Of a stretch of 64,000 nt of DNA, positions 53,989-62,277 are shown in pieces. The notes beneath the pieces are model-generated. The model did no database searches, was not told the origin of the DNA, and saw only the letters and a list, made by a program, of their open reading frames with translations. Made by a program: the position numbers and the translations under genes. Origin of the DNA: CAZBSE01 sp964578625 (GTDB taxonomy: Bacteria > Actinomycetota > Humimicrobiia > Humimicrobiales > Humimicrobiaceae); assembly GCA_964578625.1 (NCBI GenBank), contig CAZODQ010000002.1, positions 1 to 64,000 of the forward strand. The letters run 5' to 3'. Position 1 is the first letter of the stretch. Each line of letters opens with the position of its first letter.

Positions 53989-54520
53989 CTATATAATACA
54001 TTTTGGTACTAACATAGGCACTCAGCGTTTCATATTCATCTTCAGTAGACTGAATTACAATATTTTCGACTATTACTATACGGGGCATCTTCTCTATTGT
54101 CCTTATGAAATTGATTATATTGTAATAAGAACCTTCCAGTGCAAAATTTGCCTCTATTATTTTTTCGGGTTTTTCTTCCTCTTCCGCAGTAACTGTTTCT
54201 ACATAATCAATTGAGGTAATAACTACACCCGAATAGGCTGCGATATCATATATTTCATTGGTTAAAACATCAAGATCATTTTCTGAAGGAATCTGCATTG
54301 AATATTTCTGATACGCTGCATCTAATGAATTATATTCATCCCGCACTAATTCCAATTCATGCAGCCTTGTTACATTTGAACTATGGTATTCTTTTTCCTG
54401 TTCCAGTTCTGCGCTCTTCTTAACACTCGTAGACATATTAGGAATAATGAATAGAATAACCAGTAAAACACTGATTATTAAAAATACAACTATCAAAATA
54501 ATTTTTATTGTATTACTCAT
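53981..54520 (-). CDS. pilO: Type IV pilus inner-membrane protein PilO
   Basis: A 179-aa bitopic protein: membrane helix at about residues 5-28 (IILIVVFLIISVLLVILF), coiled coil about 35-75 (LELVRDEYNSLDAAYQKY), then a ferredoxin-like domain with LDVLTNEIYDIAAYSGVVIT and FALEGSYYNIINFIRTIEKM (about 125-145), the typical PilO pattern. Heterodimerises with PilN in other systems. Order M-N-O-P is maintained, with a 21-base gap to pilN and 8 bases of overlap with the next gene. Confidence 0.87.
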   Translation of the reverse strand: MSNTIKIILIVVFLIISVLLVILFIIPNMSTSVKKSAELEQEKEYHSSNVTRLHELELVRDEYNSLDAAYQKYSMQIPSENDLDVLTNEIYDIAAYSGVVITSIDYVETVTAEEEEKPEKIIEANFALEGSYYNIINFIRTIEKMPRIVIVENIVIQSTEDEYETLSAYVSTKMYYIGD

Positions 54521-54541
54521 AGCTACATATAAATAAATATT

Positions 54542-55249
54542 TTACTGTTGTTCCATTTGGTTTACTTCTGACTCCAATACGTCTTCTTCACCAGTTTCTT
54601 CAGTCTGCACTTCACTTACATTTTCTGTTTCTTCCATATAGGGTCCCATATCATAATATACACTGATTGTAAAAGATACTACTTCAATATTAGATTCTGT
54701 TATTTGATCCTTTGCAATATTATTTATCAACACTTCACCTGTGTGAGGAATACTCTCAATCTCTATTTTTAATTTCGTAATATCATTATAATCGTTTGCA
54801 TATCCGCCTATTAAGAAAAATATTTTCTTTTTATTATCTGCCTTCTTTTCTTCTGGGCTTTTATTAATAAATTCATATAATTGTTTACTGTCGCAGTCTA
54901 TATAATTTATATAAGCACCCTCGGGTATCTTTTCTCCAAAATCATACAATATTTCCGACCAGAGTATTTCATCTTTCTGCAGTGTATCTACCAGTTCGGA
55001 TTTTACTTTGACATTATCCTTAAATTTTTCATATGTTTCCAGCTTAGCTATGTAATTATTCATCTGACTATTCACCCTGCTGTATTCTTCCGATTTCGGT
55101 ACGATATTACTGTTTACATCATACAAAAACACCAGCAATGCTACCAATAAAATGACTGCAGCAACAAATAGTACTAATACTATATTAAGTATAATGCTTC
55201 TAATATCCCTGACTTTTACTTCTTTTGGTAGAAGGTTTATAGTTTTCAT
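54542..55249 (-). CDS. pilN: Type IV pilus inner-membrane protein PilN
   Basis: A 235-aa bitopic protein. It begins MKTINLLPKEVKVRD, where INLLP is the conserved PilM-binding peptide, followed by a membrane helix (about residues 20-42), a coiled coil (about 50-85) and a ferredoxin-like periplasmic domain (about 90-205). A Glu-rich C-terminal tail (about 205-235) is unusual. Overlaps the end of pilM by 4 bases, indicating translational coupling. Length is near normal, with the acidic tail extra. Confidence 0.88.
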   Translation of the reverse strand: MKTINLLPKEVKVRDIRSIILNIVLVLFVAAVILLVALLVFLYDVNSNIVPKSEEYSRVNSQMNNYIAKLETYEKFKDNVKVKSELVDTLQKDEILWSEILYDFGEKIPEGAYINYIDCDSKQLYEFINKSPEEKKADNKKKIFFLIGGYANDYNDITKLKIEIESIPHTGEVLINNIAKDQITESNIEVVSFTISVYYDMGPYMEETENVSEVQTEETGEEDVLESEVNQMEQQ

Positions 55250-56415
55250 TTAACCAAACCCCTCAGTGCCATGCCAATAGCTAACGGATCTATTATGTGA
55301 TTTAAATCTTTACTCTTAAAGACTGGATTTCTTTTTATATAGTTTACTTCAAAATAATCGGCAATATTTAGTAATTCCACTTTATAATTTATTTCCCGTT
55401 CAATATATTTTTCAATATTTTTTATATATTCTCCACTTAAAATAATTTTTTCAATTTTAAATTTTGGGTTTTCCTGTAAGAAATTTTCTATTGATAACCT
55501 TATTTCATATATGAATTGATCTGCTGCATCTTTCATTATCTTGGTTATTTTCTCATTATCAACAGCAGTTGTATCATCACCTTCCTCAGGTTTTTTATTT
55601 TCATTTTTCTTTGATTCATCTGAAGAACTCTTAGAACTTTCTTTTTTAGGCTTTACCTTGTTTTTCTCCGTTGTTATCAATTGTTTGAAATCAAATTCAG
55701 AGACCACCTTTCTACAATAATCGTCATCCTTATTGATCTTATAAATTTTCTCAATAAAGCTTCTTATGGAAGAGGATGAAAATCTTGGATATCTCATTTC
55801 ATTAGCCTGGATTATCTCAAAAATAGATATATCTGTTCCAAGATTTACCGCACAAAAAGAACTTAAATCCTTGCTATTTTTATTTTTTTCAAGACCATAT
55901 ATATAATCAAGAGTCCTGTAAAACGCAAAACAATTCAGATCAATAACCTGGGCAAATAATCCTGCATCCTTAAAGCTCTTTACTATATCGTTAATCATAC
56001 TCTTTAGAGTACCCACCAGCATTAATTTAGAAGAATTTTCTCCCTTTTCCACGACATAATAATCATAAATAATATTATTTTTCGGTATTGGTATAAAATC
56101 GCTGATCTGGTATTTAATGGAGTTATTTATTTCTGCATCATCCAAAACAGGTATTTGTACTTCTTTTGCAATCACCTTCTGATTTGCAATTCCAATAAAG
56201 ACCTTCCTATCGGAAATCTTATATTTTCTCCATATATCCTTCAGGCTGGCTGCAAGAACTGACGGATCCTTTAACTCGCCTTTTTCCACAGCATTAGCAG
56301 GTACTTCATCTATCACAAGGTTTTTTATTATATGATCTTTTCTTCCCTTTATCAGATCGACTACAGATATACGGAAAGAACTTAAATTTAATCCAACCGC
56401 TGACATAAAAATCAC
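55246..56415 (-). CDS. pilM: Type IV pilus assembly ATPase-like protein PilM
   Basis: Actin-like cytoplasmic protein of 389 aa that binds the N-terminus of PilN. The N-terminal VGLNLSSFRISVVDL replaces the family's VGLDIGSSSIK. PVLDDAEINNSIKYQISDFIP (about residues 73-93) is a clear PilM motif, and AVNLGTDISIFEI carries the phosphate-2 region. Between about residues 253 and 290 there is a Lys/Ser/Glu-rich low-complexity insertion (KPKKESSKSSSDESKKNE) that ordinary PilM lacks. It lies 10 bases downstream of the prepilin peptidase gene. The nucleotide site looks less canonical than usual. Confidence 0.87.
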   Translation of the reverse strand: MIFMSAVGLNLSSFRISVVDLIKGRKDHIIKNLVIDEVPANAVEKGELKDPSVLAASLKDIWRKYKISDRKVFIGIANQKVIAKEVQIPVLDDAEINNSIKYQISDFIPIPKNNIIYDYYVVEKGENSSKLMLVGTLKSMINDIVKSFKDAGLFAQVIDLNCFAFYRTLDYIYGLEKNKNSKDLSSFCAVNLGTDISIFEIIQANEMRYPRFSSSSIRSFIEKIYKINKDDDYCRKVVSEFDFKQLITTEKNKVKPKKESSKSSSDESKKNENKKPEEGDDTTAVDNEKITKIMKDAADQFIYEIRLSIENFLQENPKFKIEKIILSGEYIKNIEKYIEREINYKVELLNIADYFEVNYIKRNPVFKSKDLNHIIDPLAIGMALRGLVK

Positions 56416-56425
56416 TCTTTTCCTT

Positions 56426-57187
56426 TTACCTGAAAAAACTTATATACCATTTTAAAATATTATTCCCCCAAAATAAAGATATTATACTTCCAAGCGCTAT
56501 AAAGGGGCCAAACGGTATTGCCTGTTTTAATTTTTTTCTCTTTATTATAATTAGTGATATACCATATACAGAACCAAGTAAAAATCCTATAAATAAAGCA
56601 GAAACAGCATTTCTTACAAGGAATGCTCCTACCATAAGGCTTAGCTTGACATCACCCATTCCCATACCTCCGGGATATATCAAATGAATTATTAACATAA
56701 ACAGGAATGCACCTATACTAAAGGACAAAGGCATCCACCAATTTGATGGATCAGAAGCAATACTTAAAGACAGCCCTACTACCGTGATGGGTAGTACTAT
56801 AACATTGGGAATTATTTGAAACTCAATATCAATAAATGATATCGCTAACAGTGCACAGCAAAATACTATACCGATTGCCGTATTGATACTCAGGCCGAAG
56901 AACATATAATTTACCGCAAACAGTAAAGGGGTCAAGATCTCCACCAGAAGGTTTGTGACCGGGATCCTTGCTTTACAGTTCCTGCATTTTCCTCTAAGTA
57001 TTATATAAGACAATATAGGAATATTGTCATAAAACGCTATTTTCTTTTTACAATTGGGGCAGAAAGAAGAAGGTCTTACAATAGATAACTTCCTGGGTAT
57101 CCTGTATATAACTACTCCAAGAAAACTGCCTACAGCTAAACCAGTTATTATAAAGATTAAATAAAAAATTACTTCTCTTATTTCCAT
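56426..57187 (-). CDS. pilD: Prepilin peptidase/N-methyltransferase
   Basis: Polytopic membrane aspartic peptidase of 253 aa that cleaves prepilin leaders and methylates the new N-terminus. The N-terminal cytoplasmic domain has the two CxxC pairs: SFCPNCKKKI (about residues 42-51) and GKCRNCKARIP (about 67-77). The catalytic Asp pair is in SFIDIEFQIIPN (about 117) and GMGMGDVKLSLM (about 178, GxGD). Both activities seem intact. It precedes pilM and follows a leftward promoter at 57329-57357. Substrates in this locus are the pilins at 48722-50095 and 57453-57887. Confidence 0.94.
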   Translation of the reverse strand: MEIREVIFYLIFIITGLAVGSFLGVVIYRIPRKLSIVRPSSFCPNCKKKIAFYDNIPILSYIILRGKCRNCKARIPVTNLLVEILTPLLFAVNYMFFGLSINTAIGIVFCCALLAISFIDIEFQIIPNVIVLPITVVGLSLSIASDPSNWWMPLSFSIGAFLFMLIIHLIYPGGMGMGDVKLSLMVGAFLVRNAVSALFIGFLLGSVYGISLIIIKRKKLKQAIPFGPFIALGSIISLFWGNNILKWYISFFR

Positions 57188-57328
57188 TCTAATTATTGCT
57201 TATATGCTGCTGTTATTATCTTTTATTATTACTAATTTCTTTTCTACATTATATTACTATAATTAATTAATTAAATATTCTTTTATTATTCTAAAAATAT
57301 ATTTTTATACAAATTTTTATACTTTTGA

Positions 57329-57357
57329 ATAATAACATGAGAAGTCTCATTAGTCAA
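57329..57357 (-). promoter_or_regulatory. Promoter of the pilD-M-N-O-P-aro operon with palindromic spacer
   Basis: On the minus strand TTGACT (57352-57357) and TATTAT (57329-57334) are 17 bases apart, each a 5-of-6 match to sigma-70 consensus. The spacer contains the perfect repeat ATGAGA-AG-TCTCAT (57337-57350). A regulator bound there would overlap the polymerase. Transcription would begin about 135 bases before pilD. Confidence 0.6.
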
Positions 57358-57381
57358 AAACTTAAGGATTAGAAACAGATA

Positions 57382-57415
57382 TAAAATAAGGGATAGCATG
57401 CTATCCCTTATTTTA
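57382..57415. terminator. 34-bp perfect palindrome, pilA terminator
   Basis: The two 17-base halves are perfect inverted copies: TAAAATAAGGGATAGCA (57382-57398) and TGCTATCCCTTATTTTA (57399-57415). RNA from pilA would fold GGGATAGCATGCTATCCC and continue into TTATTTTA. It starts 38 bases after the pilA stop and separates pilA from the pilD operon, so the pilin can be expressed much more strongly. Symmetry allows action in both directions. Confidence 0.85.
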
Positions 57416-57452
57416 TTCAAACAATACAATTAATTTCAGTCTCTTACTTGTT

Positions 57453-57887
57453 TTAATAATCACCGGTACTTGTCCACGCTCCGTCTGTTATTATCAGGTC
57501 AGCACCACTTCCAACAGCGCCTCCAGCAGCTCCATCTGAACCATTACTTGTCAGAGTATAAGTTGACCCATCTGCGGAAACATATGCATATGCATTTCCC
57601 CAGGAATCATTTGCCGGTATCGGATTCATATAGGCAGCTAGTACTACACCTGCTGTGTATTCAGCTGTTGTCGGATAATCTTCCTTGTCGGCCTGATGAA
57701 GCTCTAGTGCAGTAGCTATGTTTTTCATTTCACTCTCTGTTGCAGATTCTCTGGCTCTGTTTCTTAAAGCCATATAACTTGGAACAGCTATACCTGTAAG
57801 CACAGCAAGTATGATGATTACTATCATAAGTTCTACCAGAGTAAATCCTTTTTCACTCTTCCAGATTTTTTTCCATAGCTTTCTCAT
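57453..57887 (-). CDS. pilA: Major pilin, GspG-like
   Basis: A 144-aa prepilin. Leader MRKLWKKIWKSEKG ends at the cleavage site before FTLVELMIVIIILAVLTG, with Glu at +5. The globular part is small and resembles type II secretion GspG: DSWGNAYAYVSADG (about residues 93-106), TLTSNGSDGAAGG (about 111-123) and a closing ADLIITDG. In GspG these loops hold a calcium ion. A strong ribosome binding site AGGAGGTG lies just before the ATG. It has its own promoter and terminator. It is the likely main fibre subunit; a pseudopilin for secretion is the alternative. Confidence 0.9.
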   Translation of the reverse strand: MRKLWKKIWKSEKGFTLVELMIVIIILAVLTGIAVPSYMALRNRARESATESEMKNIATALELHQADKEDYPTTAEYTAGVVLAAYMNPIPANDSWGNAYAYVSADGSTYTLTSNGSDGAAGGAVGSGADLIITDGAWTSTGDY

Positions 57888-58196
57888 TTTTACACCTCCT
57901 TTGGTTAACCAAATTTAATTAAAATATAAGTGTTTTTATTGTACATCACTATATTATACCCATAATTAATAAATTTAGACATATATATATTAAATTATTT
58001 AATATAATAATATTAATATTTATAGTCAAGTATATAATAAATTATTATAAATTGCAATATAATTTTATAAATAAAATAAAATAAAAATAATTATATATTT
58101 ATTTTATTTTAAAATTATAAATTCATTTATTACGTTTTATGCGGTATTAAATAAAAGGAGGAAGAGAAGAATAATTTTTGATTTATAAAATATACT
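57888..58196. other. AT-rich pilA upstream region
   Basis: About 309 bases between the sigma factor stop and the pilA start. It contains the pilA ribosome binding site and the promoter-like element at 57956-57980; the rest (about 57985-58130) is almost entirely A and T and could be an UP-element-like or curved region. No gene is visible. Confidence 0.55.
57956..57980 (-). promoter_or_regulatory. SigB/SigF-type promoter-like element before pilA
   Basis: On the minus strand GTCTAA (57975-57980), a 13-base spacer and GGGTAT (57956-57961). The B. subtilis SigB consensus is GTTTAA-N12-14-GGGWAW, so there is one mismatch. The -10 overlaps a TATAAT, which housekeeping polymerase could use, though no good -35 is correctly spaced for that. 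The predicted leader is about 60 bases. Confidence 0.5.
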
Positions 58197-58988
58197 TCAA
58201 TATTCTGCAAAATAACTTTTTAAAGTCCTGATACTTTCTTTTAATTTCCTGGAAACGGATTTTTGTGAAATACCAATCTTCTTACCGATTTCTTTTTGAC
58301 TAAATCCTAAAAAATAACTTAAAACTATTATCTTTTTATTGAGGCTGCAGAGTTTATCTATGGCATCCCATAACAGAATCTTATCTTCCATTACCAGATC
58401 GAAGCTTCTGTATTCCCTTGACCTTATCAGGCTTCTATCAAAATCATAGCCATTTTCGGAATCTGAGTTCTTAATTTTGTCAATTGGCCTGTAGTCGTAA
58501 AAAGCGACTTCTCTTACTTTAAAAAACTCAATAATACCTTCTGTAGATACATTTATACCACTTGATATTTCCTCTATAGTAGGGTATCTGTTATTACTTA
58601 ATTCAAAATTTTTTACGAAATCCATGAACAATTTATTAATTTTCCATACCCATCTGGGGACTCTTATTAGTTTGCTGTCCCTTATAAAATGTAATATTTC
58701 ACCTCTTATACAGTAAACAGCAAAAGTAGAAAACATGTGTTTTGTTTTTATATCATACCTGTTTATAGCAATCAGCAGTCCTGTAAATGCAACCTGCTGA
58801 ATATCTTTTTGTTCTATTTTATTATTTCTAAATTCTCCGGCAATTTTATAAACAAGCTTTTCCGTCTTTTCAATTATAAGATTTAAAGTATCCGGACTGT
58901 TATATTTCCGGTAGATTCTAATAAGTTTTTCAATTGATAGATTCTTGCTTTTTATTAACCCTAAATTTTTATACATTAAATTTTTCAT
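58197..58988 (-). CDS. Sigma factor of the SigB/SigF group
   Basis: A 263-aa group 3 sigma-70 factor. Region 2 reads IEQKDIQQVAFTGLLIAINR, then FSTFAVYCIRGEILHFIRDS, then LIRVPRWVWKINKL, close to the SigB/SigF pattern (RDK...VPRRIKE). Region 3 is present (YPTIEEISSGINVS) and region 4 ends with LSYFLGFSQKEIGKKIGISQ and KSVSRKLKESI. Region 1.1 is lacking. No anti-sigma or anti-anti-sigma gene is adjacent. It lies between pilC and pilA in the pilus locus. It might direct transcription of pilA from the upstream GTCTAA/GGGTAT element. Which stress or signal activates it is unknown. Confidence 0.88.
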   Translation of the reverse strand: MKNLMYKNLGLIKSKNLSIEKLIRIYRKYNSPDTLNLIIEKTEKLVYKIAGEFRNNKIEQKDIQQVAFTGLLIAINRYDIKTKHMFSTFAVYCIRGEILHFIRDSKLIRVPRWVWKINKLFMDFVKNFELSNNRYPTIEEISSGINVSTEGIIEFFKVREVAFYDYRPIDKIKNSDSENGYDFDRSLIRSREYRSFDLVMEDKILLWDAIDKLCSLNKKIIVLSYFLGFSQKEIGKKIGISQKSVSRKLKESIRTLKSYFAEY

Positions 58989-59027
58989 AATAGAATATTT
59001 TTTACTAAAATCTTCTTTCTAAAAAAT

Positions 59028-60260
59028 CTACATAGCCTGGTATATATTAAACATCGGAAGATACATGGATATAACGATAATACCAATGGCTCCTGCAACA
59101 AATAAAAGCATCAGAGGTTCCAATATTGTGACTAATATATCTATATTGTTTGAGACTTCCCTATCATAAAAATCCGCAATTTTTGTTACTATTTCATCAA
59201 GGGTACCTGTCTTCTCACCAATAGCCATCATCTGAACCATCATAGGTGGGAATATTGGCATTTTAGACATAGGATCAGCAATATTTTCACCTTCCCTTAT
59301 GCCTTTTCTAATTTTATCAATTGCGTTATCAACAAGTATATTACCCGCAACTCCTTTTGAAATCTCCAGAGAACTTAGTATGGGAACTCCAGTAGTCAGC
59401 AATACTCCAAAATGCCTGGCAAATCTTGATAGAGCCATCTTCTTAAACATATCTCCAAATCTCGGAATTTTTATTCTTATATTATCCAATATATATTTCC
59501 CTCTTGGAGTTCTTACACCTCTTTTAAATAGATATCTCCCTCCAAATATCAACACAGCCAGGATTAAATAGAAATATATATTTTTGAATAAGTTACCTAT
59601 AAATATTATTACCTGAGTGATCATCGGCAGCTGCGCGCCCAGTTCTTCATATATGCTTTCAAAAGTAGGGACTAAAAATACTACTATTACAAAAGTTATG
59701 ACTACGGCAAATCCTAGTACAAACTTTGGATAAGCGGTTTTGTTTCTTATTTTTAACCTTATTTCTTCTTCTGATTCCAGAAAGCCGGCAAGATCATTCA
59801 TTGTCTTATCTAGTACTCCTCCTGCTTCACCGGCGCGGATCAGGCTTATAAATATATCCGAAAAAACATTTGTATATTTTGCCATAGATTCCGATAGAGA
59901 GTGCCCGGACTCTACATCCATCCTGATCTCTGAAATTATATTTGCAAATTTTGGATTGGCAGTTTGTTTTTCCAGTACTGTAAGAGATTCCAGTAGAGAC
60001 ATGCCTGAAGATATCAGAGTGGCAAACTGTCTGGTAAAAACAACCATATCTCTGATTTTAATACGGTTAAAGAAGCTGAAACCCTTTGAGCCGCCCTTTG
60101 ATAAGGTTAAAGGTTTGCTCTCCTTAATCTCATCAATAGTGACTACAAAATAATCCATTTCTTTTAGTTTTGATACAACCAGATCCTGTGTTTCGGCATC
60201 AATCGAACCCTTTATTAGTTCACCGCTTAAATTTCTTACTGTGTAATTAAAAGCAGACAT
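59028..60260 (-). CDS. pilC: Type IV pilus platform protein PilC
   Basis: Polytopic inner-membrane protein of 410 aa with two copies of the GspF domain. The N-terminal part begins FNYTVRNLSGELIKGSIDAE, and the first GspF domain has FTRQFATLISSGMSLLESL (about residues 73-91) and RAGEAGGVLDKTMNDLAGFL. The second has ARHFGVLLTTGVPILSSLEI (about 280) and MMAIGEKTGTLDEIVTKIADFY (about 345). Three membrane helices are near 170-190, 215-235 and 380-405. It lies between pilT and the sigma factor gene. Confidence 0.94.
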   Translation of the reverse strand: MSAFNYTVRNLSGELIKGSIDAETQDLVVSKLKEMDYFVVTIDEIKESKPLTLSKGGSKGFSFFNRIKIRDMVVFTRQFATLISSGMSLLESLTVLEKQTANPKFANIISEIRMDVESGHSLSESMAKYTNVFSDIFISLIRAGEAGGVLDKTMNDLAGFLESEEEIRLKIRNKTAYPKFVLGFAVVITFVIVVFLVPTFESIYEELGAQLPMITQVIIFIGNLFKNIYFYLILAVLIFGGRYLFKRGVRTPRGKYILDNIRIKIPRFGDMFKKMALSRFARHFGVLLTTGVPILSSLEISKGVAGNILVDNAIDKIRKGIREGENIADPMSKMPIFPPMMVQMMAIGEKTGTLDEIVTKIADFYDREVSNNIDILVTILEPLMLLFVAGAIGIIVISMYLPMFNIYQAM

Positions 60261-60296
60261 ATTTTCAATACCTCATATATTCGATAAAAAAATAAT

Positions 60297-61358
60297 TTAT
60301 TCTTCCTGTATCATTCTTGAAACTTCATCTATGCTGTGTGCCTTTTCCAATGCCACTTCCTTAGTGATTTTACCACTCTTATATAGTTTTACCAGCGACA
60401 TATCCATAGTCATCATCCCTTTTTTTCCGCTGGCCTGGATCGCTGAATAAATCTGATGTACCTTCATCTCTCTTATCATATTTTTTATTGCTGTAGTCAC
60501 AAACATCAACTCAGTTGCAGGAACCCTTCCATCATTATTCCTGTTAGTTATTAATTGCTGTACAAGTACCGCTTTTAATGTTCCTGCGAGCTGATTCCTT
60601 ACCTGTTTTTGCTGATGTGTTGGGAAAATGTCTATAATCCTGTCTACGGTCTGCGGCGCATCCTGTGTATGAAGTGTCGAAAAAACCAGGTGGCCGGTTT
60701 CAGCTGCAGTCAGTGTATTTGATACTGTTTCAAGATCCCTCATTTCTCCTACCATTATGACATCGGGGTCTTCTCTTAGAATATACTTTAAAGCTGCATG
60801 AAATGATTTTGTGTCCGTCAAAACTTCCCTTTGGCTTATAATACTTTTTTTATGTGTAAATAAATACTCTATTGGATCTTCTATGGTTATAATATTTTCT
60901 GACCTATTTGCATTAATCATATCAATTATAGCAGCTAATGTAGTTGATTTGCCGCAGCCAGTAGGTCCTGTCACCAGGACAAGACCTCTTGGATAGCGGG
61001 AAAACTCTTTGACCTGCAGCGGCAGATTTAATTCCTCAATGGTCAGTATATTTCTGGAAATATATCTAAAAGCAGCTGCAAGACTTCCTCTCTGGTAATA
61101 ATAGCTGCATCTGAACCTTCCATAACCCGGCAGCGTGTATGAAAAATCAACAGCTAATCGCTTCTCAAGTCTTTCTATCTGTTCGTCATTTAATATTCTT
61201 AACAGCATCTTTCTTGATATTTCAGGTGTAATTTCCCCGTATTCATCAAGTTTAATAAGATTTCCATGGACTCTGAGTATAGGCGGCAGAACACAAACGA
61301 TATGAACATCTGATGCATTTCTTTTTATACCTTCTTCTAAAATCTGATTGACATCCAT
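60297..61358 (-). CDS. pilT: Twitching motility ATPase PilT
   Basis: Hexameric ATPase of 353 aa that powers pilus retraction. Walker A is GPTGCGKSTTLAAIID (about residues 130-145), the Asp box ITIEDPIEYL, Walker B EDPDVIMVGEMRD (about 198) and the His box GHLVFSTLHTQDAP. The PilT-specific AIRNLIRE motif reads AIKNMIREMKVHQIYSA (about 289). The N-terminus starts directly with the PAS-like domain, lacking the MshEN domain of PilB. It is clearly PilT, yet it is the only pilus ATPase in the window. It is upstream of pilC and downstream of aroE. Confidence 0.95.
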   Translation of the reverse strand: MDVNQILEEGIKRNASDVHIVCVLPPILRVHGNLIKLDEYGEITPEISRKMLLRILNDEQIERLEKRLAVDFSYTLPGYGRFRCSYYYQRGSLAAAFRYISRNILTIEELNLPLQVKEFSRYPRGLVLVTGPTGCGKSTTLAAIIDMINANRSENIITIEDPIEYLFTHKKSIISQREVLTDTKSFHAALKYILREDPDVIMVGEMRDLETVSNTLTAAETGHLVFSTLHTQDAPQTVDRIIDIFPTHQQKQVRNQLAGTLKAVLVQQLITNRNNDGRVPATELMFVTTAIKNMIREMKVHQIYSAIQASGKKGMMTMDMSLVKLYKSGKITKEVALEKAHSIDEVSRMIQEE

Positions 61359-61396
61359 TTATATTTCCTTTTAAATTAATTTATTAATTTATTATT

Positions 61397-62251
61397 TTAA
61401 ACTATTTTAAATATTTCTTTTATAACATTTATTTCTGGCATTATATCAAACCATACCTTAAAAGAGAATATAGCCTGGTTTAAAAGCATCTCCATACCAT
61501 TGATAACTACAGCTCCTTCTTTTCTGGCCTTTTTCATTAATCTTGTCTCTGCTGGTTTATAAACCATATCAAAAATAAATTTTTTTTTAAGATCCCAGCT
61601 GATAGGTATGGGAGTCAAATTTTTATAAGATCCGATATCCATCCCAAGAGGGGTACAGTTGACGATTAAATCAATATATTTTAGCCTGCTGTCGATATCA
61701 CTGATACTGGATAATATTTCTATTTTTTCACTGCCTATATTTTTAAAATTTCTTTTAATCTCTCTTACCTTTTCTCCGGTCCTGTTATATACATAAATCT
61801 TTTCGACTTTTTTTTTAAGCATTCCATAAATAGTACTTTTTGCCGAACCGCCTGCTCCTATAACCAGGCACTGTTTGCCGGCCCAATTAAATTTTTTATC
61901 CTCTACAGACTTTATAAAACCATCCACATCAGTATTAAAGCCCATCGAGATATCTTTCTTCTTATCAAACTTTACAGTATTCACAGACTTAATAACTGCA
62001 GATGACCTGTCTGTTTTATCTACTAATCTAAAGACTCTTTCCTTATAAGGCATAGTAACGTTTAATCCAGTAAAACCAAGCTTTTTTGCTCCGTTAAAAG
62101 CTGCTTCAAGATCTTCCTGCGGAAACTGGAATGCTATATAAATAGCATCTTTTGAATACTTGCCTATAAGATAATTTTGAATTTTTGGAGACAGGCTGTG
62201 ATCCACGGGATAGCCTAACAAAGCTATTACTTTTGTATTAGGATTAATCAT
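61397..62251 (-). CDS. aroE: Shikimate dehydrogenase
   Basis: Fourth step of the shikimate pathway, 284 aa, NADPH-dependent. The substrate domain has LLGYPVDHSLSPKIQNYL (about residues 11-28) with Ser-Ser-type shikimate binding, GLNVTMPYKERV (catalytic Lys, about 60-71) and MGFNTDVDGFI. The cofactor domain has VIGAGGSAKSTIYGML (about 130) and the NRTGEKV segment binding NADPH. It lies 38 bases upstream of pilT, joining the shikimate set to the pilus locus at its far end. All residues seen are consistent with activity. Confidence 0.94.
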   Translation of the reverse strand: MINPNTKVIALLGYPVDHSLSPKIQNYLIGKYSKDAIYIAFQFPQEDLEAAFNGAKKLGFTGLNVTMPYKERVFRLVDKTDRSSAVIKSVNTVKFDKKKDISMGFNTDVDGFIKSVEDKKFNWAGKQCLVIGAGGSAKSTIYGMLKKKVEKIYVYNRTGEKVREIKRNFKNIGSEKIEILSSISDIDSRLKYIDLIVNCTPLGMDIGSYKNLTPIPISWDLKKKFIFDMVYKPAETRLMKKARKEGAVVINGMEMLLNQAIFSFKVWFDIMPEINVIKEIFKIV

Positions 62252-62277
62252 ATTTTATTTTATTACCATTATTGCTA

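Noticed and set aside
57985..58130. AT-rich block considered as a replication origin
   Set aside because: No DnaA boxes (TTATCCACA-like) were seen and dnaA, dnaN or parAB are not nearby; promoter-associated AT richness is enough.
60297..61358. Pilus ATPase considered as PilB
   Set aside because: No N-terminal MshEN domain, and the AIRNLIRE-like motif identifies PilT.
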